This document shows positions 34,832 through 48,600 of a stretch of DNA of 64,000 nucleotides, piece after piece. The first letter of the stretch is position 1. Each line of letters starts with the position of its first letter. Under the pieces are notes generated by a model. It had not been told where the DNA came from. It saw only the letters and a list, made by a program, of their open reading frames with translations, and did not search any database. Made by a program: the position numbers and the translations under genes. Origin of the DNA: Nemopilema nomurai (taxonomy: Eukaryota; Cnidaria; Scyphozoa; Rhizostomeae; Rhizostomatidae); assembly GCA_003864495.1 (NCBI GenBank), contig ML133436.1, forward strand, positions 1,054,001 through 1,118,000, in the 5' to 3' direction.

Positions 34832-37800
34832 ATGGAGTTGAAGCCTGAGCTTCAGAGATTGGTAGCGGAAGCTGTTAGCAATGGCTTGACAAAGGAAGAT
34901 GTTAGGGATGTTTTCGGTGTCAATGTTGCAAGTGCGGAATCTGGGACGTCACGATCAAGGCAAGAAATGAGTCGCAATCTTATCGCGCTTTGTTAACGTA
35001 TTCTGTCATATAAAAGTGTTTGTCTAAATCACTGATGTAATATCCGAATTACTGAAAAAACTGAGGCAACATATTGAAAATTCTATGCTTCTAGGGTCAG
35101 TTGTAATTGTTTAGGCCTTGATAATTTGACTGAACGGTTTCTTGTACCCTGTCCCATTGTAAGAGAAATGCAGCCATAATGGGCTTGCTTTTTTATAAAT
35201 ATTAAAACGCAATTTCAAATGGGTGTTACAATGATGAATTTTAATAAGGCTATTCTTGTTTAAACATTTTGCCTCCTATAATGCCAATTGCATGTTCATT
35301 GTGCATTTGCATAGATAATTTATATCTCTCAAAGTTTTTTTCTGTATTTTTCAGATCAAAACTGATGACACTTTCAGTGATATTTGGAATATTAGCAGTG
35401 CTTTGGGGGTTGGTTACCGGCTTTCAAAACCCAAAGAAACTGATCACAAAAATGCAAAAATCACATGAAAATACACCATGCCTATTGGAACATACAGAAA
35501 TGTCTATGGAGTTTGTGAGACCTGTGTCAAATTGTACAGCAATGTGCAAGGGCATGAAGGAAGTACCAAGGCTTTCATCCATTACAAGAGAAGAATTTTT
35601 GAAAGAGTATGCTTACACTGGAAAGCCATTGGTTGTAACTGGGGCAACCGTCAATTGGACTGCACCAAGTATTTTCAGCTTTAATTTTTTCAAGAAACTC
35701 TACGAAAAGTATGCGGATGCATATGAAGTTCAAGATGAAGGCAGCTGCCAATTTTTTCCATATAAAACAAATTTCTTTGGTTTGGAAGATGTATTTGGTA
35801 TGAGTAAAAAAAGGGCAGCCTTAAAGGGGAAAGCATGGTACATTGGATGGTAAGGATTCCTGTTGAATTATATACTTTATATATATATATATATATATAT
35901 ACTTTATAATATAAATCCATATTATATACTTTTATGAAACAAGTTATTGAGCTTGGCACGATTTTTGTAAGATTTTCTGTTCTTAAGTGAGCTATCCTCT
36001 AGCTACTATTCTTTGATCATGCATTGAGGGAAGGGATATGTTCTCGATTGAGAAAAATGCACAGCATCAGAGATTTATGGATACAACTTTAGTCTAAATT
36101 TCATGAAACAAACACAGCAGCTTTCTGTAACTGCAAACCAATTATGCTCAAAACATTTGTAGAAATTTGAGTTTGTAGACAAATGTTTACTTGCTATTTC
36201 ATGACAAAAACAGGGCTTTTTTGTTCAGCTGTATGGAAGCAATTTTTCATTATTATTTTGATTTAGGAGTAACTGTCACACAAAGGTTATGAAAGATGTC
36301 AGACAGCATTATTCCAAACCAGACTTCCTACCGACAGATTCTGAAACAAGTGAACAGGATTGGTTCTTTATGGGAGGTTCAGGTCCAGGTGCTCCTGTTC
36401 ATGTAAGTGATTGCTCCAAACTGGTGACATTATTTGCCATTTATTGTTTTATTTTGAAATTCAAAGAAGTATAAAAAAGTTGAAAGAATCAAATTGGATA
36501 AGTATCTTCTTAAGAAAAAACTCTGATTGAAAATGGAATAAAGCTTACTTTGGGTATAGGAAAGATTGTAAACTCTTGCAGAGGAGGAGCAGTAAGGCAG
36601 GGTTGACTTTTTATCTCATGTACCTGCAAAGTGATGAAAGTTCTCATCCTATTTTGACAAAGGTTGTCTTTTCTTTGAACTCAGAAAGCAGATGAAAAGT
36701 GAATACTTGTCATTCTACAGCCAATCATATGCTCTTCTTACAACATGATTTCAATCCGCAACTATCTCAGATATTTCATTGTCTTTGGTAATTTTTTCCA
36801 GCAGTCCTGAGCATTGCTAGATGAAACTGTACTTTGAATATGTGAACGAGTGCTTTGCGCTACAAAACTTCACAATGGCAAGAAGAAACCAAATTAGTTT
36901 TTGCGAACGTAAAGTTTTTGCTACCCTAATGATGTCACCTCGGGGTGTTTCAAACAAAAGTTGCCAGTTTCATCTCTGACAAGCATTTTGGACCTGAAAA
37001 GTGCCCTGTTTACCTCAAATTACATTGGATTTGTGATGTTTTTCTTAAATTGGAAAATCAAATAAAGAAAGCCATCAATTTCTCCTATTCAGCTGTGAAT
37101 GCTAGTGAGGTCTACAATCCTAAGACCATGCTTCCCTCCACCCAAAAGAATTGTGTTCCTTTACATAAAAAAGTTTATTCATATACGAATTTTGTTGTTG
37201 ATGTGAAGCTTGGTATGTAGGACACACTACCATGTAGGACACACTACTAAGATTGGAGGATAGAATAAAACACCATGTTCCCAAGAGCATAAGGACCAAA
37301 ACCTCTGCAGAAAGAGAGCCACCGCATCAAAATTGTAAAAGACAAAATGCCCAAATTAATTGTGATTCGGCTATAGGGCAACATCTTTTTTAGAATCCAG
37401 ATTGTGCCAAAACACACAGTGACAACAATTTTTGTATAATTGGGCAAGCTAGGTTGTCTTTTCACCTTGGTGTTTCAGAGTTTGTCTATATTTCAATGGA
37501 AAATCCAATTCTTTGTAGACAGAAAGAGTTTGTCTTTTCCCTTGGGCTCTTCTAAACTTCACCCTCTTGTGTTTTGATCTGCATCTGGCTATTTATTCTA
37601 GCAGCTTGTGGTCATTTTCTGATGTTTGCATACTCTGAGCAGTGTCGGACAAAGAAGTACTTTATGTATGCAATAACAACAATAAGTGTGAAACACATAC
37701 TTATCTGCTATTTTTGTGAACTTTTAGTTCCCCAAACTGTTGTGAAACTTCTTTAGGAAGTGGCTATTTTCTCCCAGTTAATTGTTCCTTTACTCTTCTG

Positions 37801-38735
37801 TCTCTTTTAACGATATTTGCATCTTGTGATCTAAATAGATTGATACCGTGGAGCGGCCCTCATGGCAAGCACAAATTTCGGGAGTCAAGTCTTGGTTATT
37901 GATACCCCCAGTAGAATGTGAAGATGTCTGCTTCCCGGTCAATGTCACAATGAACAAAGGGGACATTGGTAAGCAAGAATTTTTGAGAGAATCCAGAGTT
38001 TTTTATTTGCGATTTGCTTTGTTGAGAAGTTCTTAATGTCATTAAATCAATTGACATTACATCTTTATTATAAATGGAGGGACTGGACAATGAGGGTCAT
38101 AAAACTAACAGACATGACCATATTGATGAAATGACAATTGGAATATACTATCGACCTTAAAATTACCCATTGTCTCACTTTTTCCCAAATGCTTTAGTTT
38201 TAACAAGCTCACCTACAACCGCCTCCATTTTGTTGGGCGTTAAAATTTCATTTTCTAGTCGGATAAAAAAAAGAATCCATTGTACTCTTGATTTCCTTTA
38301 ATTGTTTAATGTAGGCCAACTCCAAGTGTTGAGTTTGCAGTGAAATTTTTTGGTTTGAAATGGGGGCCCTTATCAGGGGGAGGCAGGGCTGTAGAGAAAG
38401 GCAGCTCAGGGTGCCACAGCCCCCCCCCCCTAGTTATTTTATCTTCAACTTTTAAGATGATATAGTTCCCTGAATTCTTTTCCAAAAATCTTTATGTTGT
38501 ATTTTTTGAGATTGTTCTATGTACGAGATTTTTGTCAGATATTCGATGGGGGAAGCATTTTGAGAAGGAGACGTTTGTTGATGGCTAGACGCGTAACATA
38601 ATTCGATGGAGGGAGTGTGCGTGAAATGAATTTTGATTTTCTTTCTTAGTTGTCATCGATACCAACCAGTGGTTCCATTCAACCTATATACATCCCGGAG
38701 AAATCAGCATAACTGTTGGTGCGGAGTATGACTAA
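34832..38735 (+). CDS. Membrane-anchored JmjC/cupin-like oxygenase, copy 2
   Basis: Five coding exons: 34832-34959, 35355-35849, 36267-36402, 37839-37968, 38650-38735. They join to 324 codons plus stop. The last three exons are 136, 130 and 86 bp with the same phases as in copy 1, so the genes are tandem paralogues. The N-terminus (LTKEDVRDVFGVNV) aligns with copy 1 (LTPHDIKEILGIGT). One hydrophobic anchor follows (LSVIFGILAVLWGLVTGF), then a luminal sequon, NCTAMC. Iron ligands are HID (PVHIDTVERPSWQAQISG) and the His in QWFHSTYIHPGEISITVG. Intron 1 is absent from copy 1 and must use a GC donor (CAAG|GCAAGA), because no GT donor keeps frame. The Met at 34832 is chosen because its exon aligns with copy 1. 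Substrate unknown. AATAAA lies near 38947. Confidence 0.85.
36868..37750. mobile_element. Larger relative of the 4.8-kb MITE
   Basis: The segment 37525-37690 matches the interior of the 4775-5025 MITE (CTTTTCCCTTGGGCTCT, GATCTGCATCTGGCTATTTA, TTTGCATACTCTGAGCAGTG). Sequence resembling its left end (AAACTTCACAATGGCAAGA) lies near 36868, and an inverted counterpart (TTGTGAAACTT) near 37740. This suggests a longer element of about 880 bp in intron 3 of JmjC copy 2. The borders are uncertain. Confidence 0.45.
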
Positions 38736-38739
38736 TCCC

Positions 38740-41700
38740 TGCGCTGGAGCGCGTTGGATAGAGAGCGTGCGGTTGATTTCTGCCTACCTTTTGTACGCCT
38801 AATTTCGACCTATGTTTAGCAAGTGTATTTTTTAAGTTTGTACCTGGGCTCTAGACATTGAATATATTAGTTGTAGACTCTGAAGTTACGGGAACTTTTA
38901 GCCGGCTCATCTCTCAACCCCCACATCACCCCCTCCCCTTCCTCTAAATAAAGCTTTAAGAGGTTAATAATTTATTTAGAGAGTCAAAAGGTTAGTAGTT
39001 TATTTGGAAAGATATCTTCAATTTTGTTTTCACCCATTAACGAATAAATAAACCCAATACTTTGCATTACTTTAGTAGTATCTGACTTAGGCCTGCATTA
39101 GAATCCGGCAATTGCTATGCAAAACACGAACACATTTGTAAGTAGGCATGAGACAAAGTTGTTAATGCACATTTATATTTGTACTGTGGCATTTTCTGAC
39201 CACAATGTTTATAGTTCTGTGGTATTATTGTGTTTTGTTTGCTTTTTTTTAATTAGTAGTCTGCATCTGGCCTTGGTGGTAAATAAAGTTTCAGAAAGAG
39301 TTTAGTTAATTGGCTTAATCTTCTTGAATGATCGTTGAATGAATTTTTGAAAGTAAATGAGTATATCGTCTTGGCTGTCACGATAAATAGAGCAATTTTG
39401 ACAAAATTTTGCTTTAGTAAATCGAACGGCACAATTTTAAGCGTCCGGTACAAGGTCAGAAGAAAAGGCTGAATGCCTGAATGTTTGGAATTGTTGCTTT
39501 GCACCCTGGGCTACAGGCAAGGGTTAACTACTCGGTCGGTCTGTAGTTTAGCAACAGCGCCCATCATGGCATCTGATCACAATGCAATAGGACCAGGCCA
39601 GATTTACATGCCTCAAGCTCAAAAGCTGTTACCTGTAAGCAAAACCAAAACCTGCCAGAAACTAATGGAAAGGAATGATTATGACTGAAAATTCATGTTG
39701 ATATTTGCTACCATAAATAGTTTGATTCGAGTTCACTTGGTCAGGCTTTTGAAGAGGAGATTTTTGGAGTAGTCTATGCTATACTTATTTACAAAATGTT
39801 TATTTGGATGCTTCTTAAGGAAAAGAACCCAAATAGTTGGAAGAAAGGTAGCAAAAAAAGTCAATTTTAGATACTTTTTACTGGGTGAATTTAATGGAAA
39901 ACCTATGTTTAAGTCAAAATGATTTCGGCAATCGAATTATTAACAGTGGCTCTTGATAGCGAAGTGCATTTTTATTCACCCGTAATTTCATATTTTGAAA
40001 CATTCCATTTGAATCAAAATCACGGTACCTAAAAGAAAACATTTGCGGATATGGAACAGAGACCTGCAAAATCACTAAGCAATTGCCGGTGCTTTCTTGT
40101 TTGGAGTCGACGGGAGCATCTTCGGGGAAGGAAAACCTGATTCTTACGACGAAAACGAGGCTACATTAGCGAGCCTCCTTCATGAGATTAACAACATTCC
40201 ACAGGACAAAATCTGTCAAGAATTTGTGAAACTGGTTTAGGTCGTTTCAACCTCCAAACGTCTCTAATTTCGGATGTCCTGAAAGATACGCGGTAGTGGC
40301 AGACAATGCTCATGGTTTGTTGTTGGTTGGTTTTTTAATTTTCGCCTTTTAGTGATTCTCAATATGTCCTGCTGCTAGGAAAAGCAACACCAACGAAAGT
40401 AACCAATTTCTGGCCTAAAATTTCAGGGAGTGTTGTGTGATGAACGATAGCGGGTAGCTGCTACCCATCTTTGAATTGCAACCCTATTCGAAATTATTCC
40501 GATAATTACCTGATGTTTTTGGTTTTCCAGAGAATATGCAGTTGAATTAAATTTCCTTTAAGTTTTGTTTCTACTAGTAGCGCTCCTCAAAGCTGTCAAC
40601 ATCATTGAAGTTTGAAATAGTATTGTAACAAGAGAATGCTTTTGAAACAAACGAAATATGTTCTTTCAAAGTTTTTATTTTTCAAGCTATTTTGGATGCT
40701 ATGGCGTGAGAAAACTTTCTACGTATTTCATATTTCATACGTATTGCATTCGTAGACATTTGTTTTTAGTGGTCTTTCTGTTTTATCAGTTGCAAGTCAC
40801 CGTTCACGTTACATTAAGATCGTGTAGCCTAATATCAATTTATTTTAAGGATATAGCTTAAAGTATGAGATGACAATTTCAACCCCAATGATTCAAAGAA
40901 ACTGCAGCTCTATCTAAGATCTAGACTGTTCACTGTGTGTGTGCATTTTCCCCAATACCCTTGATGATTGATTGGGGCTAGAAAGTTCAAATGTTCTGAA
41001 TGTTCAGCTCCTTTTTGAGTATACAATGAAGAATATTAGCAAACAACCGGTTGTGTATGCCATATTTTAAACCTTAGATTGCATGCAGTCCCAAAAAATT
41101 TATAAATTCATTCAAAAACAATGTATTTACATACTAGCTGGGTGATAAATTCTTGCCATTAAAATTCTTGTCCTTTCTATCATAAAATGTTGAGTGGATT
41201 AGATCAAACCAGTTTGATCCCAGCTATTTTCCATTTGATATGACAAGAATATAAGGAAGACATAAGCCGCAACATCTTGTTATATTTCTAAATCAACTGT
41301 TCAAAACAAGAGTGAGATTGAAAGCTTTGAAAGTCCTTGAATGCAAAGAAGACTGATTATGTTGCTAGCTGTGGGCACAAGTTACCATAAAAGCCTTTTG
41401 TGCTGTCTAAGAATCCGCAAACCTTCACAATTGTATAAGTGTTCTTATGAGATGTTATTTAACTTTGATTTTGTTATTCTGAGTGGGGCAGGTCAGGTGA
41501 AGAACTTGGTGTAAAAGTTCTGATATTGTTGGTTGAAAAGAAAATGCTTATGAAAATAATTCCATAGCAATCATACTGAAAAAGATTGATTTCAAGAAGT
41601 TGTAGATAAGCTGAATTGATGATACCATAACTATATGAATCATGTTAACTAATAACAAAAAATCCTTGACATGGTTATGAGCCATTATCTTTTCAATAAA

Positions 41701-42600
41701 AACAAATCTCTCTTTGATTGACATTTTATGCACCTAATTTTCCAAACAAAGAGATCCATCATTCATCCTCTGGCTATTTTTTACACACATCAGACTTACA
41801 TGCTCTTGTTTATCAATTTCAAAGAGCATTGAAAAAGAGTCTGGTGCCTTTTTATGAAACAAGCCAACAATTGTTTAATGCAAGGGCATATTGATGAATG
41901 CGTAATTGTTTATTCATGCCAAAAGGTAATTTGTTGATTGAAATTTCCAACAGTGAGAGGAAATAAGGCTTAGCTCTTTACTCCCCAAGGCTATGGATGA
42001 CTCTTGGAAAAGGAAATGTTAATTCAATGCATCTGAAATCTCAGCATCACTTGTGGTTGCTTCTTTCTTCTTGAACACAAGTACTTTGCGGGTTAGCTGT
42101 CTATAACCACTTAATCCAATTGAACATGATCCACAAAGGACAGATTAGTAAAATGCCAATGACAGTAAACTTTGGCAATAGGAAATCATTGTTACATGTA
42201 CTGTTGTCAATTTCAACAGAAGAAAGGAATCATTCGTATTTGCTTGTTATGTATGAAAGGCATCAGGGCAGAGCTTTAAACTGAATATTTTCTCTGTTTC
42301 TGAGATCCCTGAAAGGTAATTAAACACACAAATAAGCAAATCTTAGCCAAAAAGAACTGCAAAGTCTTTTGGTGTACAGTTTAATTTTTGTCCTACAGGC
42401 AGCAAACAAATAACAAGGTTAAAATTCAATTTCTCTCAATTAAGTTATAGGAAGAATTGTGTATTGCTGGAAGAATCAAGTTGAAAAGAGACATCATCAA
42501 TCATTGAAACTATAAATACTAAAATGTTCAAACATTTACTTCTAGATTTGGCTCTGACGGAGAATGTTGTAGTCTGTTTTACCATACAAAGGTAGTAACC
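38740..42600. other. Intergenic region with one weak candidate gene
   Basis: No gene is firmly supported. A possible first exon at 39566-39634 (MASDHNAIGPGQIYMPQAQK, donor CCT|GTAAGC) and a possible last exon ending at the TAG near 40240 (frame KPDSYDENEATLASLLHEIN) have protein-like composition, but I could not join them in phase. From about 40250 to 42500 I see nothing recognisable. Confidence 0.25.
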
Positions 42601-42646
42601 AGTGAATACATTTTTGAGGAGGCACTAAAAGAATTTAGAAGTCAAA

Positions 42647-45600
42647 ATGGAAGGGAAGCCTGACAGAGGAAAGCTGTCATTGAATTTTATGCAACCATCA
42701 CCATCCAAACCAAAGGTGCCATCTCCTTCATTTTCAGAGACAAATAAAAGGTATTTTTTGCTTTACTGAAATAAATGTGCTTTCCAGTATAATGTTTTGT
42801 GTTGTACTAGGTGTTCTCAGTTTGTATATGTTGTCTATTGCAAAGGCTGCTCAGAGTCTGTTTAACGATTAGACTTTTTCTATAACATGTTATTGTCATG
42901 ATCTCACAGTACAGTTAATGGCTGCTAGTTTAAAGGAGACTGTTACTTAGTAAGTAAGCACCACATGTTTTGCCATTTGGCCAGAGTGTTGTTATGTGTG
43001 TTTTGAGGCATTGAGCTCTCTTTTTTGGTCCACTGTTTGGTGAAAAAATAAATGGTCCATATCTTTACTCTGGCAACAAATATGAGACCTTGGAAATAGA
43101 GGATGAAGTTTTTTGTTTTCCATTCTGAAAAGAATGGCACAGCTGTTTTAATAATGGGTATATTTGTTTTGTTCAATACACCAAGTAGCACCAACAGTTA
43201 ACATCTTAAATCAGAAGGAATCTAAGACTTGAAGGAATGGTACCATATCATCTTGTTTTCAACATCAGATGTTATTAATCTAAGTCTGAAGTATGGTAAG
43301 GTTTGTGTGCCATAGAATCCTTAAAGAATATTTATCCTTAATTTTCACAGCTTTAGTTTGCATCTTCTACAATCCAGAAAGACAACTGGCACTCTTAACA
43401 TAAAAGGACAGGTTTGTTCTAGGCGTAGGCCCTCTTTGACTTCTATTGATATTCAGAAACTAAATGGTTTACAATTTAGCATGATACCGATTTGCCTTAC
43501 AAGGCCTTTTTTATTTCTTCCTGATTTGACTATCTATATTAATCAAGTAAAGGATTGAATTCACAATCCCCTGATAAAAGATGAAAAGTAACAAAAAAAA
43601 TTACAATTTACTTAGAATGTGACTACATTATTACTCAAGTTCTGATTACAAAGTAAGAAAGAACATTTTATGTTTGTGTTCTAACAGATAGTTTATATGC
43701 ATAGTATGAAGCAACATTATACAAAATCTTGATATTCAATGATTACATTTTGCATGTTTTATTGGATTTCCTAAATCACGCAGCTGTTTGCAGATCTGTA
43801 GCTAGCATTCAGTCAAACTAAGCTTACTGTTTTCTACATGTTTTGAATCTTTTTTCCTCTTCTCTTCTGCAGACATACACTTTCTCTGCAGAGGATTTGA
43901 TAGATCATGGCGAAATTGGAAGAGGCAGCTTTGGTAGCGTCAGCAAAATGCTTCATAGTGAGAGTGGATTGGAAATGGCTGTGAAGGTAGACACTTAATA
44001 TGTTATCTGCAATAAATGAATTTGTATACCATTGAAGGGACATTCTTTGTCAAGTGTAACCAAAAAAATCTAAACTTGAAATTTTTGTCATGGATTTTGT
44101 AGTATTGTGTTAAAAGAACTGAACTTTCTCTGGATTTCAATTTTTTTTATTGTTTAAACTGTTTTGGAATTATGCAGTCTTTGAAATATGAAAATAGGCC
44201 ATGTGCGGCATTTCGCACGCCTCGTATTACAAAGACTGATTATGACGGGTCAAACTTTTGAATTTTGTCGCAATGGATCCCTTCACACCCGACCTAGAAA
44301 GACTGGGTTGCTGTCAAGTGGAAGCTCTTGTCAAACTAAAACTAAATTTCCAGTGAAATTGATGCTAGTCTCTACGGCTCAAGGGCTGATGTATAATGTT
44401 ATTTTTCAATGGCTGACCACGCCCAAATGGCAACGCAAATTTTCATGAAAAAATTTTCTAAGCTCTATTAAGCCCCCATGAAAATTTTCTCTGGGCATCT
44501 CTATAAACATCCAAAGGTGAAGAGGCAGAAAACTCATTGATGTTGTTTTTCATTTATAGCGAATACGGTCAACAGTGGATGAAACAGAACAGAAGCATTT
44601 ACTCAAAGAGCTCGATATCGTCATGAACAGTCGTGATTGTCCATATATTGTCATGTTTTATGGTGCTTTGTTCAAAGAGGTAGGAAAAAGTCGTTTGAAA
44701 AATCATGCTTTATTTGCCTGTACTAGAATTTGGCTTATATTTTATTTTATGAAGTTTATACTCACTCAATAATTCAGTTCCCATTATTCAAGCAATAAGC
44801 TTATTCTGTGAAGTTATATACTACTACTACTATCGATCAGAAAATTCGGCTTCCGGAACGGCTGTGGCGGCATACACGATGTTCCTCCATTACTCTGTGT
44901 CCTGAGCTGCTGTAGTGGCCTCAGTCATAGTCAGTCCTAGCTTCTCTTTAATTGTATTTGTCATTCTTGTTTTCTGCCGTTCTCTTGATCTTTTTCGGAT
45001 ACCATTCCCGATAGCAAGTCATTTTCTATGCATCTGTCTCATAATGTGTCCCATGAATTGAAGTTTCTGTTGTTCTACCTCACTGACAAGTCCTTTAATT
45101 TTCCCAATCTCATCAAGCACACTTTTGTTTGTAGTGAAATTATAAAGTCACTGATATTTTTAATGCTCGACTTTTCTGAACTATTTTCCTTTCCTATATC
45201 ATCTTTTCACTATTTCCATTCCTTATATGTTTTTAGTTAACCGTCATGTACAAATCCTGGCTTAATTATCTATGTAGCTTACCCAATATTGTCTGTACTA
45301 TCTTACCTGTAGTTTTTACATCCATCGATGATTTTCTTTTGTTGTTAACTGCAGGGTGATTGCTGGATATGCATGGAGCTGATGTCCACATCCTTAGAAA
45401 AGCTGTACAAAACCGTGCATTATCGTCTCAACGAGACAATACCAGAGGATATTATTGGCCGCATCGGCCTCTGTGTAAGCTCTTTGATCGTATTGCTTGT
45501 TACAGATAAGAACTGCTGCCTTTTCTTTTTGCTACTAATTGTGAACCCCTATATTATGACTGGAACTTTCAGAAGTTTTGGTTGAAATGACTGCTTCATT

Positions 45601-48600
45601 GTTTCACGGGCTGAATTTTAGTGCAGACACAGAATGACATTTAAAAAAAAGAAATGTAAAATGAGTTAGTGATGAGAAATGTAAAGCGAACGTCAGGAAA
45701 CCTTTGTATTCATACACTAGTGGCATTTCTATTTGAAACAGAAAGAGACTTCCGTAATGAGACATTAAGTAGTCTTCTATTTATGAGACAATTACTTTTG
45801 TACACCAAGTTTATTATAGTATCACAAAGTGCTGTTTCAAATCGACCAATCACTCCCCCTCCTCTAATAATTTTGTCAAAGTTTTCACCGGTGGTTCTAA
45901 CATATCTTCTTTAGCCAAATGCTAATTGATGAAATCTTTGCTTTTTAGGTTGTTAAAGCACTCGATTATTTGAAGAGAAAATTGAAAATTATCCATCGAG
46001 GTAAAATTTAATTCCATAGTTTATTTACTCAGTTTTCCGAAAATGGAGTGAACTTGAGGCTATTGACGACCTTGTGTTTTAAGGGATTGCCATTTTTTCT
46101 TTTTCAAACCTTTTCTAACCGGACCGATAAAAAATAGTATTACATTTTATGCACTACCGAATAAGGGATCTCTCCACTCTTTTGGTTTTATTAATTTGTT
46201 GGGAATGATTCCAGCTTCCAGCCAAAAAATCTTTTGACTAAATAATCGCACTGATATACACACACATTTACGAATATCGAAATTAAAGCAAAATTAAAGC
46301 ATACTAATATACTCACACAATATTCCACAAAAGTATCTTATATTGTATCTGGAACTTTTAATTACATGTTAATCTATATCATCGAATTTCGTTCTATTTT
46401 GTTACAATTAAAAGTAAGAAAATTCGCAAATGGCCGATCTTGAATCCACAAACCAAATGGCAGTATTCTAGTTAGCACTGAATGCCATATCAAAAATGTT
46501 GCTTCTATACGACAAAAATGCATATTGCATTGAGTCACTGAACTCATCCTGTTATTTTGAAGGATTAGCAAATTGGTATAAGTTTCTCTTCCCATGGTTT
46601 GGCTAAGCCGTGAAAACCACCAGCCAAATGTCAGTTTAGCTTTGCAGATAATTTTCTTAATGTCCAATTCTGGTCATCCTTTGCACTGTGTTTCACCTTT
46701 CAGATGTAAAACCGTCAAATATGCTGGTCGATAGTTCTGGTCTAATTAAATTATGTGATTTTGGAATAAGCGGACACTTGGTCGATTCGATAGCCCGGAC
46801 ACGCGACGCTGGTTGCCAACCGTACATGGCAGTAAGTCGATGATAATCTCACAAATAATGCTTGGTGCCTGTGATAATCGCTGCAGCAATCTTATGTTCA
46901 CTTTTAATATCAGAGAACGGCTTTGTCTTACCCATCAAGCCACTCGTTGAATATCAGCTGTTGAATCTCTCTCAGCTGCAAACCTGGATTTAACTTTTTG
47001 GTTTCCTCGTTTGCAAACATCCCTTCGTGGCTTTTCGTTTGATTAAAGCTTAGGGTGTGCCTGCGTGCATCAAAATTCGCTAATGACCTGCAGTCGAAAA
47101 TTCCATGCCATTTATTTATATATTTATCAGATGATATTTATTTGAGATGTATCAATCTAGGGGTGGTATAAAGTAAATTGCCAGTAGACTCCAGCTGCTT
47201 TCCTTGTGTGTATTTAACGTGGGGACATCTGTCCAAGTCACAAACAGGTCCAACTATCCTGGCTGTTATTCTTTATATACACCAGTTGTAGGCAAGGTAG
47301 ACGATGTTGCAATAACATTATTCCAAGATTTAGGCACCCATTTGGCCATTCTTTTTGTCACTTTTGTTTTTTGGTTAATCTGTTTAAGCATGTTTTGTCT
47401 ACCTAATTTTGAAAAATCTGTTATGACGTTTGCAATAGACATCGGGTTGACCGAAGCAAATTATTTTCTTTGACCCACAGTTCCCATTTCTCAAAGCACA
47501 ATTCCAATTTGAATTGATGTTTCATATTACCATAATTTCGCATGCTTTGTGTACCTTTTCTTCCGGCACTACCCTTATTGCTCCACTGCTCTTCGTGATT
47601 TTAAATTTGTAACATATTCCAAAGTAGAGGTCTTGTCTCAATTTCCTTTGATCCATAAACAGACTGCTGTCTGCATTATTTGCCATCTAGAATAGTCCCA
47701 TACAATTCGGCCCCCTTTTGTCTCTATTCTAGTCACAAGGCTGTTAGCTTGCCTCATCTCTTGGCCCTTCAAGTATTCCCTTAGAAGGCATGCCAGCCTG
47801 CCGCTATGCATTCTTATTCCGTGGAATCTTTTCTAGCAAATGTTGTTGTGTTTGTTTGATGGCTGCATCATCTGTCTACTTGAGGCATTTTTTGATGCTC
47901 TTACTTTATCAATACAGCCTGAACGAATCGATCCATTCACCGCCAAGCTTGGCTATGACATAAGATCAGATGTTTGGAGTCTAGGAATATCCTTGGTGAG
48001 TTCAATAAATAGTTCTTTGCTAAATTCCTGCCTTCGGTATAGTCACGTCACTCTTATACAAATCGAGACTTTTCATGACTACGTTTGTATAATTAGTGAG
48101 CCTTGTATTGTGTTCCTTTTCCAATAAGCAGTCCTGTATTAACTCGTTTTTCTGCACCTTCTCGCTGTGCAATGTTGCTCCAGCCTTCTATGGAGACCCA
48201 CAGAAAGGACATGTCCATTAGATCCAACCAAGTCCCATGCATTGTTGTCTATACGGTAGAAGCAAGCCTAACTTGATGCCTAAAATCAAGTAACCGAAGT
48301 GCTTTTTAATCACTGCATTTTAAAACGTAGTATCATGCTTTGCAATTCTTTGCAATGTTTTGCAATGTTTTATTGTGTTTACACGTAAACTATCATTCTC
48401 GTCAAAGTGACCTCCTTGAATCATTTTCATCCATAGATTGAAATAGCAACCGGCAAGTTTCCGTTCCCCAACTGGAATAGTATTTTTGATCAGCTCTCTG
48501 AAGTTGTCAATGGCATAGCGCCTCAGCTTGTAAACAGTGGATCAGTTGATTTCTCCGAAAATTGTCTGCATTTCGTCAACAGTTGGTTAGTTTTTTACAC

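Noticed and set aside
35269..35354. Start of JmjC copy 2 at an ATG in the read-through upstream of exon 2
   Set aside because: The segment before 35355 is intronic (acceptor TATTTTTCAG), and exon 1 at 34832 aligns with the N-terminus of copy 1.
47204..47473. 89-codon plus-strand ORF in MKK4 intron 7
   Set aside because: No splice-site support or homology; the minus strand here holds probable transposon remains.
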